NCBI GenBank assembly: GCA_022419385.1
Contig: JAJUBI010000008.1
Span: 248,001-312,000 of the forward strand
Length of the DNA stretch: 64,000 nucleotides
Reading direction: 5' to 3'
Origin: Paraconiothyrium sp. Pb-2020
Lineage: Eukaryota; Ascomycota; Dothideomycetes; Pleosporales; Didymosphaeriaceae
The notes below the pieces were generated by a model. The model ran no database searches, had not been told where the DNA came from, and saw only the letters and a list, made by a program, of their open reading frames with translations. Every line of letters starts with the position of its first letter. The stretch's first letter is position 1. Below, piece after piece: positions 46,282-58,458 of the stretch. Position numbers and translations under genes: made by a program.

Positions 46282-47318
46282 ATGGCTCCCCAATATACCG
46301 CGCGCAAGATTGGCGCTGCCAACACCCTCGAGCACCGCATCTTCATCGAGAAGGATGGCGTGCCCGTCTCGCCCTTCCACGACATCCCTCTGTATGCCAA
46401 CGAGCAGCAGACAGTCCTTAACATGATCGTTGAGGTTCCGCGCTGGACCAATGCGAAGATGGAGGTGCGTGTTTGCCCCTCACCACCATGTTACCCCGCC
46501 TCAGACTTTTTGACTAACGTGTCACGCAGATCTCCAAGGAGGAGACCCTCAACCCCATCAAGCAGGACATCAAGAAGGGCAAGCTCCGCTACGTTCGCAA
46601 CTGCTTCCCGCACAAGGGCTACCTCTGGAACTACGGTGCCTTCCCCCAGGTACGGACTGACATCCACCCGCCATCGGTGCATACACTGACAACCTCGGCA
46701 GACATGGGAGGACCCCAATGCCATTCACCCGGAGACCAAGGCGAAGGGTGATAACGACCCATTGGACGTGTGCGAGATTGGTGAGCTTGTGAACAAGCCG
46801 GGAGAGGTCATCCAGGTCAAGGTTCTCGGTGTCATGGCTCTGCTCGACGAGGAGGAGACCGACTGGAAGATCATCGTCAACAACGTCAACGACCCGCTCG
46901 CGCCTAAGCTCAACGACGTCGAGGATGTCGAGCGCCACCTCCCCGGCCTCCTGAGGGCCACCAACGAGTGGTTCCGTATCTACAAGATTCCCGATGGCAA
47001 GCCCGAGAACCAGTTCGCTTTCTCCGGCGAGTGCAAGAACAAGAAGTACGCCATGGACATTGTTCGCGAGTGCGCTGAGGCTTGGGAACGTCTCATCACC
47101 GGCAAGACTGCCAAGGGTGAAATCTCTCTGTAAGTCTGCTGTTCTGTTCTCCGGAAATCCACTAACAGTATTCCAGCGCCAAAACCACCGTCTCGCACTC
47201 GCAAGATCGCACCGACCCCCGCGCTCTCAGCCTCCCCCAGGGTGAGAACCAGAGCCCCGCTCCGATCGACCCCAGCATCGACAAGTGGTTCTTCATTAGT
47301 GGTGCACCGTCCGCGTAG
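46282..47318 (+). CDS. IPP1: Inorganic pyrophosphatase (family I, soluble)
   Basis: Exons 46282-46464, 46530-46649, 46702-47129 and 47177-47318 give 290 aa, close to the ~287 aa of the yeast enzyme. Introns are 65, 52 and 47 nt, with CTAAC or CTGAC branches. The enzyme hydrolyses PPi to two phosphates with Mg2+, pulling biosynthetic reactions forward. The family I active-site signature is present as GDNDPLDVCEIG. Other conserved parts are FHDIPLYA, MIVEVPRWTNAKMEV (intron after the Glu), FPQTWEDPN and DKWFFISGAP at the C-terminus. The ATG at 46282 (MAPQYTARKIG) matches the cytosolic form. An in-frame ATG at 46027 would add 85 residues rich in Arg/Ser/Thr. Confidence 0.96.
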
Positions 47319-47535
47319 ACGTAGTACAGGAGGAACGGTGGGATACGTCCATGCTTAGGTTTAGACAAAAGTCGTGCGGCACATGTAGATGGATGCCTAC
47401 ATAAAAGCTCGATTGGTCTTTTGACCCGTCCATGAATGAACAATCACTCGTCCAATCAATGCCATGACTCCGTGCAATGCAAGTGCCTATCAATATACAG
47501 TGTTCGTACAGTACGACTGGTATCGCGTCATCCCT

Positions 47536-47883
47536 TCAGTTGCCCGTCAACTCCTCCTTCCGGGCCAGTACCCGCGAATGTCTGTCGACCTCCTCCATAA
47601 CCTCTGGTATCCGCATCTTATCCAGCTGGAGACTGAGCTCCTTTCCATCTTCTATTATCGTGTTAGATTTGCGAAGACAATTGACTTTACATCTTCACAT
47701 ACTGAACTTCACGTCGAGTGTTGCTGGCTCCGTGCTGGTCCGTGGCAGCATCTTAGTCTCCACCTTCATTCCGTCTGCGCGCGCATTCGGAGGTATCAGA
47801 GAGAGAAAGAGCCGCGCAGGCTTTGCGCGCGGGGAGAAGGGGTTGAACTTGACACGGACGTCTGTGAGGAATCGGGTGATCAT
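47536..47883 (-). CDS. MRPL44: Mitochondrial large-subunit ribosomal protein mL53 (MRPL44 type)
   Basis: Minus-strand exons 47883-47703 and 47651-47536 join over a 51-nt intron (GTATGT donor, CTAAC branch, ATAG acceptor), giving 98 aa. The start is MITRFLTDVRVKFNPFSPRA, followed by ARLFLSLIPPNAR. After the splice comes FKDGKELSLQLDKMRI, then VDRHSRVLARKEELTGN at the end. These match the small thioredoxin-like mL53 protein of the mitochondrial 54S subunit. Both exons are short, so the gene is easy to miss. It converges on pyrophosphatase (217 bp between stops) and diverges from the Sec20 gene (285 bp between starts). Confidence 0.9.
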
Positions 47884-48168
47884 GTTGAACGGCGGGTGAA
47901 GGGGAGCGGATGCGGAAGTTTGGTGACGTCTGTAGCAAGTTAGAATTATCTGATTCCAGCCACAAGGAATAAGACTTCGCTTACCAAACCGCGATTTCGA
48001 TGCAATAACCAATTGAACGATTCTCTCCGCACTCCTCTCCCGGCTTCAATCTCGAGAATCTGGCTCGCATGGCCCGTGCGCATTACGGAAGAAACAAACG
48101 CCGACAGCCCTAAGGAACAGCGGCGCGTCATTGCCCGTTACTTCCACCCTGGCCGCATTCAACCCACC

Positions 48169-49574
48169 ATGCCCCCGCTCCCTCCCACCACGCAGACCCT
48201 AACAACACGTCTCACCGCCCTATCTGACTCGAATAAGGCTGTACAACAGCTCATTCAGCGCCTCGCCAAACTAGATTTCCAACCCGGGAGCCAACCGCTC
48301 AACGCTGAAGACGGGGACGTCCGATTGGAACTCAGCGCGGAAATACATGAGAGCTTAAAGGCAATCGAGGAGGAACTTGAGCTCCTTAAGCAGGAAGTTG
48401 AAGACCTTGTTGGCGTCGGAAGTTCTGGCAGGAGAAGAGACAGCGTAAGGGAAGGCGAGAGAAGCAGACTTGCTGTATTATTAGCGAGGTTAACAGAAGA
48501 CTTAAGAACGTAGGTCGCCCATTCTTGCAGATAAAATGGTTCATCCACTAAAAAGTGTTTTGCAGTTCTCGATCACAGTACCGCAAGGCGCAATTGACCG
48601 CCAAACACAGCGCCGACCGCGCGAAACTCAAAGAACGCGAACTCCTCTTTTCCAATCTCCAAGCCGGGGCGGGCTCATCGACGCCCTCGTCCACGCACCG
48701 CCGGCGCGGTAACGGCCTGAACGAATCCGAAATTGTCACGCAAGCCTCCTCCGACGTGACAGCTGCCCTCCGACGCACGCACCAGTTGATGCAAAGCGAG
48801 CTCTCCCGCTCACGCTTCGCTCAAGAAACTCTCGAAGAATCCACAGCTGCGCTCGCCGACCTTGGAGAGAAATATTCTGACCTAAATTCTCTCCTCGCGA
48901 ACAGCAAGACACTTGTCCCCACTTTGCTCAAGAGCCAGAAGAGTGATACATGGTACCTTGAGACCACATTCTACATCCTCATCACCACAGTCATCTGGTT
49001 AGTCTTCAGGAGGTGGTTATACGGCCCAATCTCGTGGTTCATCCTCTGGCCGCTGAAGATCTTCTTCCGGATCGTCTTCGCGTTCGTACCTGCTTCAGCC
49101 GCAACATCGAGCGTCGCCGCAAACCCTTCTACGAGTCTCATCGTCAAGCCGAGCGCAACAGGAGGCATACCGCCGCGTCAGCCAGGACAACAGCAGGCGA
49201 ACTACGTACGCGTCGGCGGCGGTGGAAGAGGGTACCCGGGAAACCCCCAAGATCCAAGTCCCCCCGAGTCCTTGTCACAAAGCGTAGGCAAGATGGCGGA
49301 AAAATCACAGAACGCGGAGCAAGTACCAGACCACCCGCAGCTCAGGCCGCAAACCCACCACGAAGACGACGGCCCCGTAGTCAGGGGCGACGGCACAGTG
49401 CTCCAAGACCGGGCCGACCGGCCGCGCAACCCGAAGAAGAAGATGTGGGACGAGGACGTCGAAAGCGCCAAGTTCGAGGCAAAGCAGGCGCAGGCGGAGA
49501 AGGAGATTCTGGGGGAGCAGAGGGCGGCGGAGGGGGAGGCGGGGGATAAGCAGAGGAGGAGGGATGAGTTGTAG
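48169..49574 (+). CDS. SEC20: Sec20-type SNARE with C-terminal RDEL
   Basis: Exons 48169-48509 and 48566-49574 join over a 56-nt intron (GTAGGT, GCAG), giving 449 aa. Sec20 is a Q-SNARE at the ER that receives Golgi-derived COPI vesicles, acting with Ufe1, Use1 and Sec22. The N-terminal half is helical (LELSAEIHESLKAIEEELEL), followed by the SNARE-like stretch SSDVTAALRRTHQLMQSELS through DLNSLLANSKTLVPTLLKSQ. A hydrophobic segment (TTFYILITTVIWLVF) and a second one follow. The long luminal tail is charged and ends RRRDEL, like the HDEL of yeast Sec20. The frame is open upstream to 48013, but that lies in the divergent promoter shared with mL53. Confidence 0.92.
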
Positions 49575-49789
49575 ATTACAGTAGCTTGAAAAGTGATATC
49601 CTATGCCATGGTTAATGAGATACGACTGACAACGAGTTTTCCGGTTGGGCTTTGTAATGCGGAAGTGTGATTCGTCAGTGAGATTGTTGGGTGGCGTGTT
49701 GAGGCGGTCGTCTGGGTCCTGTCCCGCTGATGGGTGGGTATAAGAGGGTTTGAGGGGGGTCTTGGGTTCTGCACACTTTCTTCCTGCCT

Positions 49790-52700
49790 CCGGGGTGGGG
49801 GGACTAAAAGATGCTGTGCTTCCACTTCATGGGTTGGTTGGGGACTAAAACCAGGTTGCTTCACCTGCTATGGGACTGGGATCAAAACCGAAAATCTCCT
49901 TCCTATGGGACTGGGGACTAAAACCACGAGGTGTTGCTCCCCATGGGACCTGGGTCTAAATCTATTCAACTACCGACGCATGTGTCCGGAGACAAAAAGG
50001 CAGCGTGTGACTTGCCCATGTGCCGTCTGTGCTCCTCCGCTCCCGACTATGGCTGTATAAAAGAGAGGCGTTTCCACCTCCAGGGTTCTACACTTCTTCC
50101 TTACTCCTGGATGGGACTGGAAAAAAAAGTGTGACGGATTATGGGACTGGAGACTGCGGACTAAAAGAATGCGACGATGACTTCCATGAGACTTGGACTA
50201 AAACCGTTCGACTACACCTTGCATGTGTCCGGAGACAAAAAGGCAGTAGCAGCATCTTAATGTGCCTTCTGTGCTCCTCCCTTCCCCCGACGCCTGTATG
50301 AAATGGGGGCCTCTGCCTCTGGAGTTCTACACATCTTCCTTACTCCTGGATGGGGCTAAAAATCCCCATATACTCAGTTTCATGAGCTGGGGACTGCGGA
50401 CTAAAAGAATGCGAAGTGTTCTATCATGAGGCTTGGACTAAAACGACTCGCTTGTCTTCTCCTAGGCGTGCCTTCGGCCTGGGGACTAAAATCATACGCC
50501 TGCACGACGCATGTGTCTGGAGGCAAAATTCCAATTCATGCATGTACATGTGCCCTCTGTGCTCCCTCCTCCGCTCCTGGCCGCGACTGTATAAAAGGGG
50601 GGTTCCCGTCTTTGGAGTGCTGTACTTTTAACTCGGGGGTAGGTGGAGTTGAAATACACCGAAAACTACGACATGGGCCTGGGACTGAAACACAAGGAAT
50701 GCTTTCTCATGGGCCTGGAGTCTAAACTCCTTGTCTGACAGTGCATGTGTCCGGAGACAAAGCGCCTACAAATACGTAGCATATGTGCATATGTCGTCTG
50801 TGCTCCTCCGCTCCCGTCCACACTGTATAAAAGAGTAGTTTCCGCCTCTGGGGCTCTACACTTCTTCAATCCTGCTGGCCGAGACTAAAATATGCAGCCC
50901 TGCTTTGGTATGCCCCGCGGACTAAAGCTTTCATCAGCCTAATTCATGGGCTTGGGGACTATATCGCTCGTCCTTCTATATAAAAGGCAGCCTGGGAACT
51001 AAAAAGGAAGGAAACGCACTTCATGTCTCTGGAGATCAGAACCATCCGAGACTGTTTCATATGTGTCTTGCGTGCTCCTCTACTCTCGTCCACGACTATA
51101 TGAAAGGGAAGGGGTGGCAGCCTCTGGGGTCTACACATTTCGTCCTTCCTCTGGCAGGGAGTGAAATCCGAAAAGATTGATTACATGGGCCTGGGACTAG
51201 ATCCTTGTTTGGTTCTTACAACGGGGCTTGGGGACTAAAAGCAACAAACCAAACGGTCATGAGTCTGGAGACTAAAAGCAAAAGAAAGTTTATTACATGT
51301 GTCTGCGTGTTCCAACCCTTCCTCCAACGATTGTATAAAAGATGGGGTTTCCGCCGACTCTTGAGGTGTTCACTTCTTCTGGAGCGGAACTAAAAGCTAC
51401 CACACACGATGCCATGGGTCTTGGGACTAAAATCTTGTTTGGTTCTTACAACGGGGCCTGGTGACTGAAAAAGTACAGAGCTGACTCGATGAGTCCAGAA
51501 GCCGAAATCATGGAGAGCCATGTGTGTCGCCCGCGCTCCTCCGCTCCCGCCCACAACTGTATAAAAGAGAAACGTTTCCGTCTTTAGAGTCCGCACACTT
51601 CTTCTAAGGCGGGGACTAAAACATTCACTAGCAACTCAACATGAGTTCCCTGGTGCTTAAAATCATAGTCAACAGGATGCATGAGTCCGGAGACCAAAAC
51701 CAGAGACTTTCACGGCATCATATGACTGCGTGCTCCCTTCTTCCCTATCACAAACGTGCACAAAAGGGAGGGAATTTCCGCTCTTTCAGGTTGCACACTT
51801 CTTCCTTCCTCTTGGACAGGGACTAAAAAGCAAACCGGCAGGTGGCATGGGCCTGGGGTCTGAAAACCACTACAACACCCAGCATGAGCTTCCTGGGAGA
51901 CTAAATGTCTAAGTGGCACGTTGCCATGTGTCTGAGGATTAAAACATCATCAACACATAACATGTGTCGGGAGACTAAGAGTTACTTGATGCAGCGCTAT
52001 GTGTTTCTTCGTGCGGTCCTCCACTCTCGCCACGAACGTGTATAAGAGGGGGATTTTGCGCCTCTGGAGTTCTGCACATTTCTTCCTCCGAGTGGGACTA
52101 AAATGCTATCTCACATCTTTGATGGGCCGCTCGGGACTGAACTGCACTATCCGCACCTTATGGGCCGGCGCCTGGGTACTGAAAAATGCAGGGAAACCCC
52201 GTATGGGCCTGGGACCGAAACTGGAAGAGCTTCCGGTCATGTGTTCGGGGACAAAAGGACATTGACTACTCAAGTTATGTGCGTCCTCTGCGCTCCTCCC
52301 CTCTGTCCACGAACTTGTAAGGGAAGGATTGTCTATTGGTTTTGAGTTTCTTCCTTTTTTCTTCCTTTTGGCGGGACGGGACTAAAATGCCTGTTTGACC
52401 CAATGATGGGTCGCTTGGGTGCTGAAACGTTAGTCATGAGGTTTCATGTGTTCGGGGATTGAAACAGTACAAGAGGACGATGCATATGTCCCAACACAAA
52501 AACATTTATCATCCTCTACGATGGGTGACCGAGGAGTCCAAGCTAAAGGATCCAGAGGTCTGGGAACAAAAGAAGGACGACTAGCTACCCTATGTGCGTT
52601 TCCTGCGCTCCTCCGCCCCTGCCAACGAACGGGTATTAAATCGAAGGGTTTTCCGTTGGTTTTGAGTTCCTTGCACTTTTTCCTTCCTTCTGGTGGGACG

Positions 52701-53700
52701 AGACTAAATTGCAACAATTGACTCTCCGATGGGCCGCTTAGGTGCTGAAGCATTCGTCAAAAGATTCCATGTGTTTGGGGATTACAACAGTACAAGAGAA
52801 GATTCCATGTGTTTGGGAATTACAACAGTACAAGAGGACGATCCATGTGTCCGGAGAAAAAGCTTCTATATTCCCTTACGATGAGCCACCTGGGGACTCG
52901 AATCTCGAGGAAGTAGAATTCATGTGTCCGGGGACCGAAGAACAATGTCTGATCGTCCCACATGTGTCCCACTTGCTGTGCTCTCTGAGCCACGCAGGAC
53001 ATGCATAAAAGAGAAAGATGTCCCACCTCTAGAGCTCCTCGCGATTCTTTCTTCCTCTCCATGGGACGAGACTAAAATGCAACACTTGACCCTATGATGG
53101 GTCGACTGGGAGTCGAAATACCCAGCATCAGCACCATGTGTCTGGAGAAAATCGCGCACCACCCGACGCCATGTGTCCGAGAACAAGACTTCTTCAAGAT
53201 ACCTCCCATGTGCGTCTTCTGTGTGTCCTCTAAGCCATGTAGGAAGTGCATAGAAAGGAAAAATACTCTGTCTCTGAGTTCCTCGCACCTCTTCCTTCTT
53301 TCTTCTGGCTGGGACCAAAATCTGCTGCTCCTTTTTGATGTGGCGCCCGGGGATTAGAAGTCACAACACCACGCTGTATGTGTCCGCGGATGAAAACCTG
53401 CAGGAGTATGCACTATGTGTGTCCTCCCTGTGCTGTTGGCTATGGAGGACGTATAGAAGGAGACCTTCCATCACCAGCCCTTGAGTTAGTACCCATTTCC
53501 TCCTTCCTCGTGACTGGGACTGAAATGTGAAACTGTTCACTTTCATGGGCCGCCTGGGGACTCGAGACCAAGACGAGCATCAGTATGTAACTGTGGACCT
53601 AAAGTTACTAATTGCTACACATGTGTTTGGCGACAAGAACCGAAAGCAGCAGAAGACAATGTGTGGCTTAGTGTGTTGTGCTCTCTAGAACGTGGAATTC
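49790..53700 (+). repeat. Repeat region C: ~38-bp CATG...GACTAAAA monomers in TATA-headed cassettes
   Basis: No gene. Plus-strand monomers (CATGGG-CTGGG-GACTAAAA, then about 18 nt) run tandemly. The AAAA-bearing anchors at 49802, 49843, 49880, 49916, 49954 and 49991 are 41, 37, 36, 38 and 37 bp apart. After three to five monomers comes a block with CATGTGTCCGGAGACAAAA, TGTGCTCCTCCGCTCCC and a TATA box (TATAAAAG), then TTCTACACTTCTTCC, and the monomers begin again. TATA boxes or variants lie at 50056, 50297, 50590, 50826, 51097, 51334, 51560, 52041 and 53004. Most neighbours are 226-293 bp apart; 51560-52041 spans two units and the last gap several. Similarity fades rightwards. Confidence 0.88.
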
Positions 53701-56700
53701 GAGGGGGAAAGGTTCCGCGGACTGAAAACCGACAAGACCGAAGAGTATGTGGTCTTCTGTTCTGCCTGCTCTTTAAAACCAGAGACAACGTGGATGCATG
53801 CTGCTCGAGATGACGATTTTGCAACCCCAGAATGATGTGTCTGCTCTGTTCTCTCCAGAACCTCTGCGAGTCTTGGAAGATGTGACTTCGCCGTGTCTCT
53901 GAGCAAATACCGGAATATGGATGGCACACGGTGTGGTGGACTGAGACTCAAGTCTGAATATGGACAAATCAAGTATCGGTTGAGTGTGTCCAAGATCTTC
54001 ATGAAGGGGAACGATGGGGCTGGCGACGCAATTTCCGCTAATGGGCCATGTATGTGTGGCTTTCTTATGCTCTCTAAAAGCATGCTTGTCCACGTTCAAT
54101 GGTACTGGAGGCCAAAGACATACAATGCACAAACACATATCGTCGTTCTTCCCTGTCGCTCAAGAAAAATGTAAGAAAACGCCGGTGAATGGCGCTGGGG
54201 AATCGAAGTTACCAGGTATGCTGCATATATCTGTCTGGCCCCGCGCCTCAGAAACGACAACACGTCTTGCGAGATGCTGCTCGGGACTAGAACATGCGGA
54301 CAGTATGGCGATGTGGTTGGCTGGGTGACTCCTGAAGACACGGTCTTACACGCTTATGGTATCGGGGAAGAAGAAAACTCAAAAACATACACTGGAGTGC
54401 TATTTGTGGATCCGCCGTGTAGATCAACCAAAGTGGATACACCAAAGACCTATGGTGTGTGAGCTTGCATTCGATCTGTGAGAGGTTTGCAACCACGTAT
54501 ATGTGTGCGACTTCTCGTCTTACAAAGAAGAATCTGCGAACTGAATGGAGTGACGATCAAAACAAGCTCTCCAAATTAACATGTATCCCCAGGGTTTCTC
54601 TGAACGAAGACAAAAAGCAAGTCACTCGAGTGGATTGTGCTGGAGACTAAAACAGGACAGCACAAATTGTCATGTGTGTAGGCTGTGTCTCCAAAGTTTT
54701 CACCCTCCACCGCTTGTCGCGAAGATCGAAACTTGTTTAACACGGCACGATATGGACTGCTCCTTGGTTCGAATAGCGCCAGCGTGTCCAGCTCATGGTT
54801 CTGTGCATTCAAAACGCCTTTACAAGAGTGCATATGTGGGTTCGTTCTCTGGCTCGGAAAGAAAAGCAAACTTGTATAGTAACATACATGCTGCTAGACC
54901 CTGAGAGCAACGACGAAGCTAAATGCGGCTCTGCTTGTCGCTCAGCTCTAAGATGGTCGTCATGACGTTCTTTGTGCTGGAGACTAAAGCTTATGGAAAC
55001 TTTGTTTATGTGTCCGTGTTGGGGCTCACACACGATCTCACAATGCTCACTATGGCGCTGTAGACTGAAAAACGACGACAAAGGAGCTAAGTGGCTCTGT
55101 GGCTACGCCTCAAAGATTCAACACAAGTATCCAGACCATTTGTCTCATGTGCCTCATGAGTCCGGGAAACAAAAATGCTCATGTCTCTGAGAGAACGTGT
55201 GTCTGCCGTATGTAGCTCTCCATCAAGACCTAAACATGTTATGCTATGGAGTCGGTAAACAAAATCGAGCGAGCTTACATCCATGTGGCTCTTCCTCCCG
55301 CTTGTTCCATCAAAACCTCTATCGACTGAGTGGCAAGTTCCGTAAATGGACAACGCAATTGATAATGTGGCTTTTCTTCTCCTCAGATTCAAACGGATGA
55401 GACTTTGAGTCCATGGCTGTGGGGACTACAAGAGCATATCAAAAACATCTATGTTCCTCTGTTGCGGGTAGCTTCGAACCGAGATCCTTTCATTTCTAAG
55501 TGTTGGAGGATGGCATTTTTTATGGACAGTCTTTGGCGTATGACTACATAAAAGACGCCAAAAGGGTTGCTTTGTCAAAGCTATGGTCGAGGAGAACGGA
55601 AATAAAAGGCGACATACGCATCGCTATGGCTCTTCCTGTCGTTTGGCTATCACGAGAGTTTCCTGAGTCGACCCTACGAGGTTCCCAACACCATGACCAT
55701 GTGTTTAGTAGTGTATCTGGAACCACACAAGAAGAATGTCCTGGATCATATGTCTGATGAAAGCTGAAGACCTTCACGAAACACACTATCTTGTTGTTCG
55801 TGGAGTGGCCTATGATTTATAAAAAAAACGAACAGTTCCAACCCATGGCGCTGGAGGCTCGAGACGCTCATAAATAGCTTCGATGTCTTGCCGGCTGTTT
55901 TCGGGCTGAGAGACCAGTGAAAGAGCTCGTAGCGTGTAAGGGGGTTTCACGCTAGGTATTCAGCAATGCAAAGCTTCCTCGAGGCACATCATGGATGACG
56001 AGATCTGTGGTGTATAAAAGCCTTCCTGTGTCTTTTCTTGGGCTCTCACAAGCCCTCCACTCTCTTGAAAGTATAAAGGAAGACAAAAATCAACGAGTTC
56101 GAACCCATGTTCTTGGAGATTGACACAAACCACATCATCCTTATATGTCCGTACTGGGAGTTCTTGCGGCTGTTGAAACCACAATTACCACCTGGAAGTG
56201 GCCATGGGGATTGCTTCCTGCGCTTCCAAATACTATCTTAGTATCGGCTATGAGGTTCAGCAGGCTCTAGGGTGGCTTATAATCCTTTCTTCTTGCCGGA
56301 TCCTCCGAAATCCCACACATCTTCCTCTCTCCCCAGTACCCGGGGACAATTCGTCTGGAGAATTTCGATGGCTTGGACATTATGGTCCAAAACAATACGC
56401 AATCTGCTGTATGTGGGGGCTGTTTCTTCTCAGATGGTGGGAAAGAATCAAAAGAGAGGTGGATGCAGTTTATGGGCGCTGTCTGCTTCGTCCTTGAAAC
56501 TAAGAAAACCTTGCAAGCGATTTCAGAAGTCGGCCCGCGATCTCGCGTATGGAGGCATCCTTTTCCTGAATATTGAAAATCTCCACACTTCTTCTCTCTA
56601 TTCAACGAGCTTTTAGATTGGAAAAGACAAAAACCATGTCTTCTGCCCCAGCATGATCTCACTTCGGCATGTTTCGCGACGCCTGGAAATAATCTATTAG

Positions 56701-57350
56701 GATCAGAACGTCGTGGAGCTTTGGAGTTTATCCACCATCAGGAACTTTATTGATTCATGTGCGTTGCTTATTGGCTGCATTTTGAACCTATGGAGTTACG
56801 GATATGGATTTGATGACTTTTGAATAGGGTGATAAATGGTTATTCGTGCTATTGCGGTGCTCCAGACTTGTTGCTTCCATGGATATCATGGCCTTGGGGA
56901 CGATAACATGGAGGTTACGGACTCAAAATGGCACTGTCGCCTATCACCAAAGCAACTGAGGCAGCTCTGCTTCAAATCGACGCCACAGACCGCATAAAGG
57001 CTGCGATTGAAATCCTGCTGGATGTGGCTAGGTCCCGGATATAGACCATATGGGACCGCGCTGTGTTTATAAATGACGAAATTACCGTCGACTTTTCCCA
57101 TCATGATCCCTTTTGCTGGATTGAATCTTCATCTTTTCTTGAAGAACCCAAATCGATGGCGTATGGTTCTTTTGTTTCTGAGAACGAAAGTAAAGGTCAG
57201 ACGTTATGATGTCGGAGTGCCGAAAGAAACGAGCCCTGACATTGTGATACAAGAAAAGACTAAAGTTCACGTGGACGTATCCATGGCTCCTTACTAGGAG
57301 AGTGAGGATCGGGGTGTGTGAAATTATATTGCGCCGCAGTTTGGATGTTC
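53701..57350 (+). repeat. Repeat region D: decayed continuation of C
   Basis: The same motifs at lower density. Examples are TGCTGGAGACTAAAAC (54640), TGCTGGAGACTAAAGC (54977), ATGGCTGTGGGGACTACAAG (55413), TTTATAAAA (55815) and TGTATAAAAG followed by CTCCACTCTC (56013). No supportable gene; the open frames are short and domain-free. Confidence 0.6.
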
Positions 57351-57499
57351 TCATGGCATAGAAGGCTAGCTGTTAAACGAACCGTAAAAGGCGGTGGGTC
57401 CCACCCACGGTACGGCTAGTCCGTTGAAGCACCAACCACAGTACACTCCCATTCATTCCGCGCTTAGGCTCGATCTTTGAATATCAATTATTCCTCTAT

Positions 57500-57507
57500 T
57501 ATATATT
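57500..57507 (+). promoter_or_regulatory. TATA-like box of the F-box-like gene at 57601
   Basis: TATATATT about 100 bp upstream of the ATG, followed by a CT/A-rich leader. Confidence 0.4.
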
Positions 57508-57600
57508 TTGTCGATGGAACGTTGATTTTTCACTGCACCTTTTGCTGATAAGATCATCACACTTCTCCACAACTACTACAAGAAGATTACCTCAATAGAC

Positions 57601-58458
57601 ATGGTATCGTTGCTTGACATCCCACAGGAGCTGCGCAACATGATTCTGGATTTGGTCATTCTATCACCCGCAACGAACACACCTCACCATCATGTGTCGG
57701 CAAACTTCAACCGCAGGCCTATCCCCTACTGCGAACATTATGTAATCCAGGGATTCCTTCTTCCGACAGACGATGTCGCTTACATGCGACCCTTCGCCTC
57801 ACTTCTACACACGAACAAAACGATCCGCGAGCAGACCATCATCCAATTAGAACATCTACAAAGCAAAAATGCAATCCAATACGAAATTGACGTTCTGATT
57901 GCGAACGAAAAATGGTGGCTACCGACTTGGACTCGAATGCCCTGGAAGCTAGCGCCCGTCATCCCCGAAGTGACACTCACTTTCCGTGCGTGCGGATCAA
58001 ACTTAAGGGGGAAGCAACATCATTCAGGTTTCCTTGAAAACTGCAGGGGCGAAAGTATCATGAACGAAACGTTCTACACTTTCTTTCTCTGGTTCCTTAC
58101 CGGAGGAGTGCTACCATATGGTAGACTTGACACAACGCCGAACCTGAATCCTCGATACGACTGCAAGATAGGTGTTCTGCGATTGGACGTGACCAGCTCC
58201 GTATTAGCAGAGAACGATATCCTAGCACCAGCCGGCGTGTCGTTACGCACATTGGATCCGTACCCAGGGCAGTCTCTCGATAAGAAAATCGTCGTCCATC
58301 CCGAGTCGCTCGCTCTTTGGCTCGAGGAAGAAGTAAATCATCTGTTTTACAGAGGATATCTGAGAGGTAGTCTATGGAGGCCTGTTGGTAAGGTTGTCAT
58401 TACTTGCTTGGGTAGACAGGTAGCGTTGTTTGATAGATCGGAACACATGTCCGTGTGA
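57601..58458 (+). CDS. F-box-like fungal protein of unknown function
   Basis: Single exon, 285 aa, from ATG 57601. The N-terminus SLLDIPQELRNMILDLVI is the F-box-like start common to large ascomycete orphan families. A MRPFASLLHTNKTIREQT segment follows where such proteins usually read 'LLxTxRxIRxE'. A Trp-rich middle (EKWWLPTWTRMPWKL) and VTLTFRACGSNLRG come next. The C-terminal third has no known domain. It resembles the pair at 5182/6699 only in overall type. Function is unknown; a substrate adaptor role would be a guess. It stands alone between repeat regions D and E. Confidence 0.85.
   Translation: MVSLLDIPQELRNMILDLVILSPATNTPHHHVSANFNRRPIPYCEHYVIQGFLLPTDDVAYMRPFASLLHTNKTIREQTIIQLEHLQSKNAIQYEIDVLIANEKWWLPTWTRMPWKLAPVIPEVTLTFRACGSNLRGKQHHSGFLENCRGESIMNETFYTFFLWFLTGGVLPYGRLDTTPNLNPRYDCKIGVLRLDVTSSVLAENDILAPAGVSLRTLDPYPGQSLDKKIVVHPESLALWLEEEVNHLFYRGYLRGSLWRPVGKVVITCLGRQVALFDRSEHMSV

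Noticed and set aside
48013..48168. N-terminal extension of Sec20 to ATG 48013
   Set aside because: It lies in the short divergent promoter shared with mL53, and the family start fits ATG 48169.
57382..57410. Hairpin GGTGGG-T-CCCACC with outer CCGT/ACGG arms upstream of the F-box-like gene
   Set aside because: Short, with asymmetric outer arms and no second copy in the window; could be a factor-binding site, but nothing further supports it.
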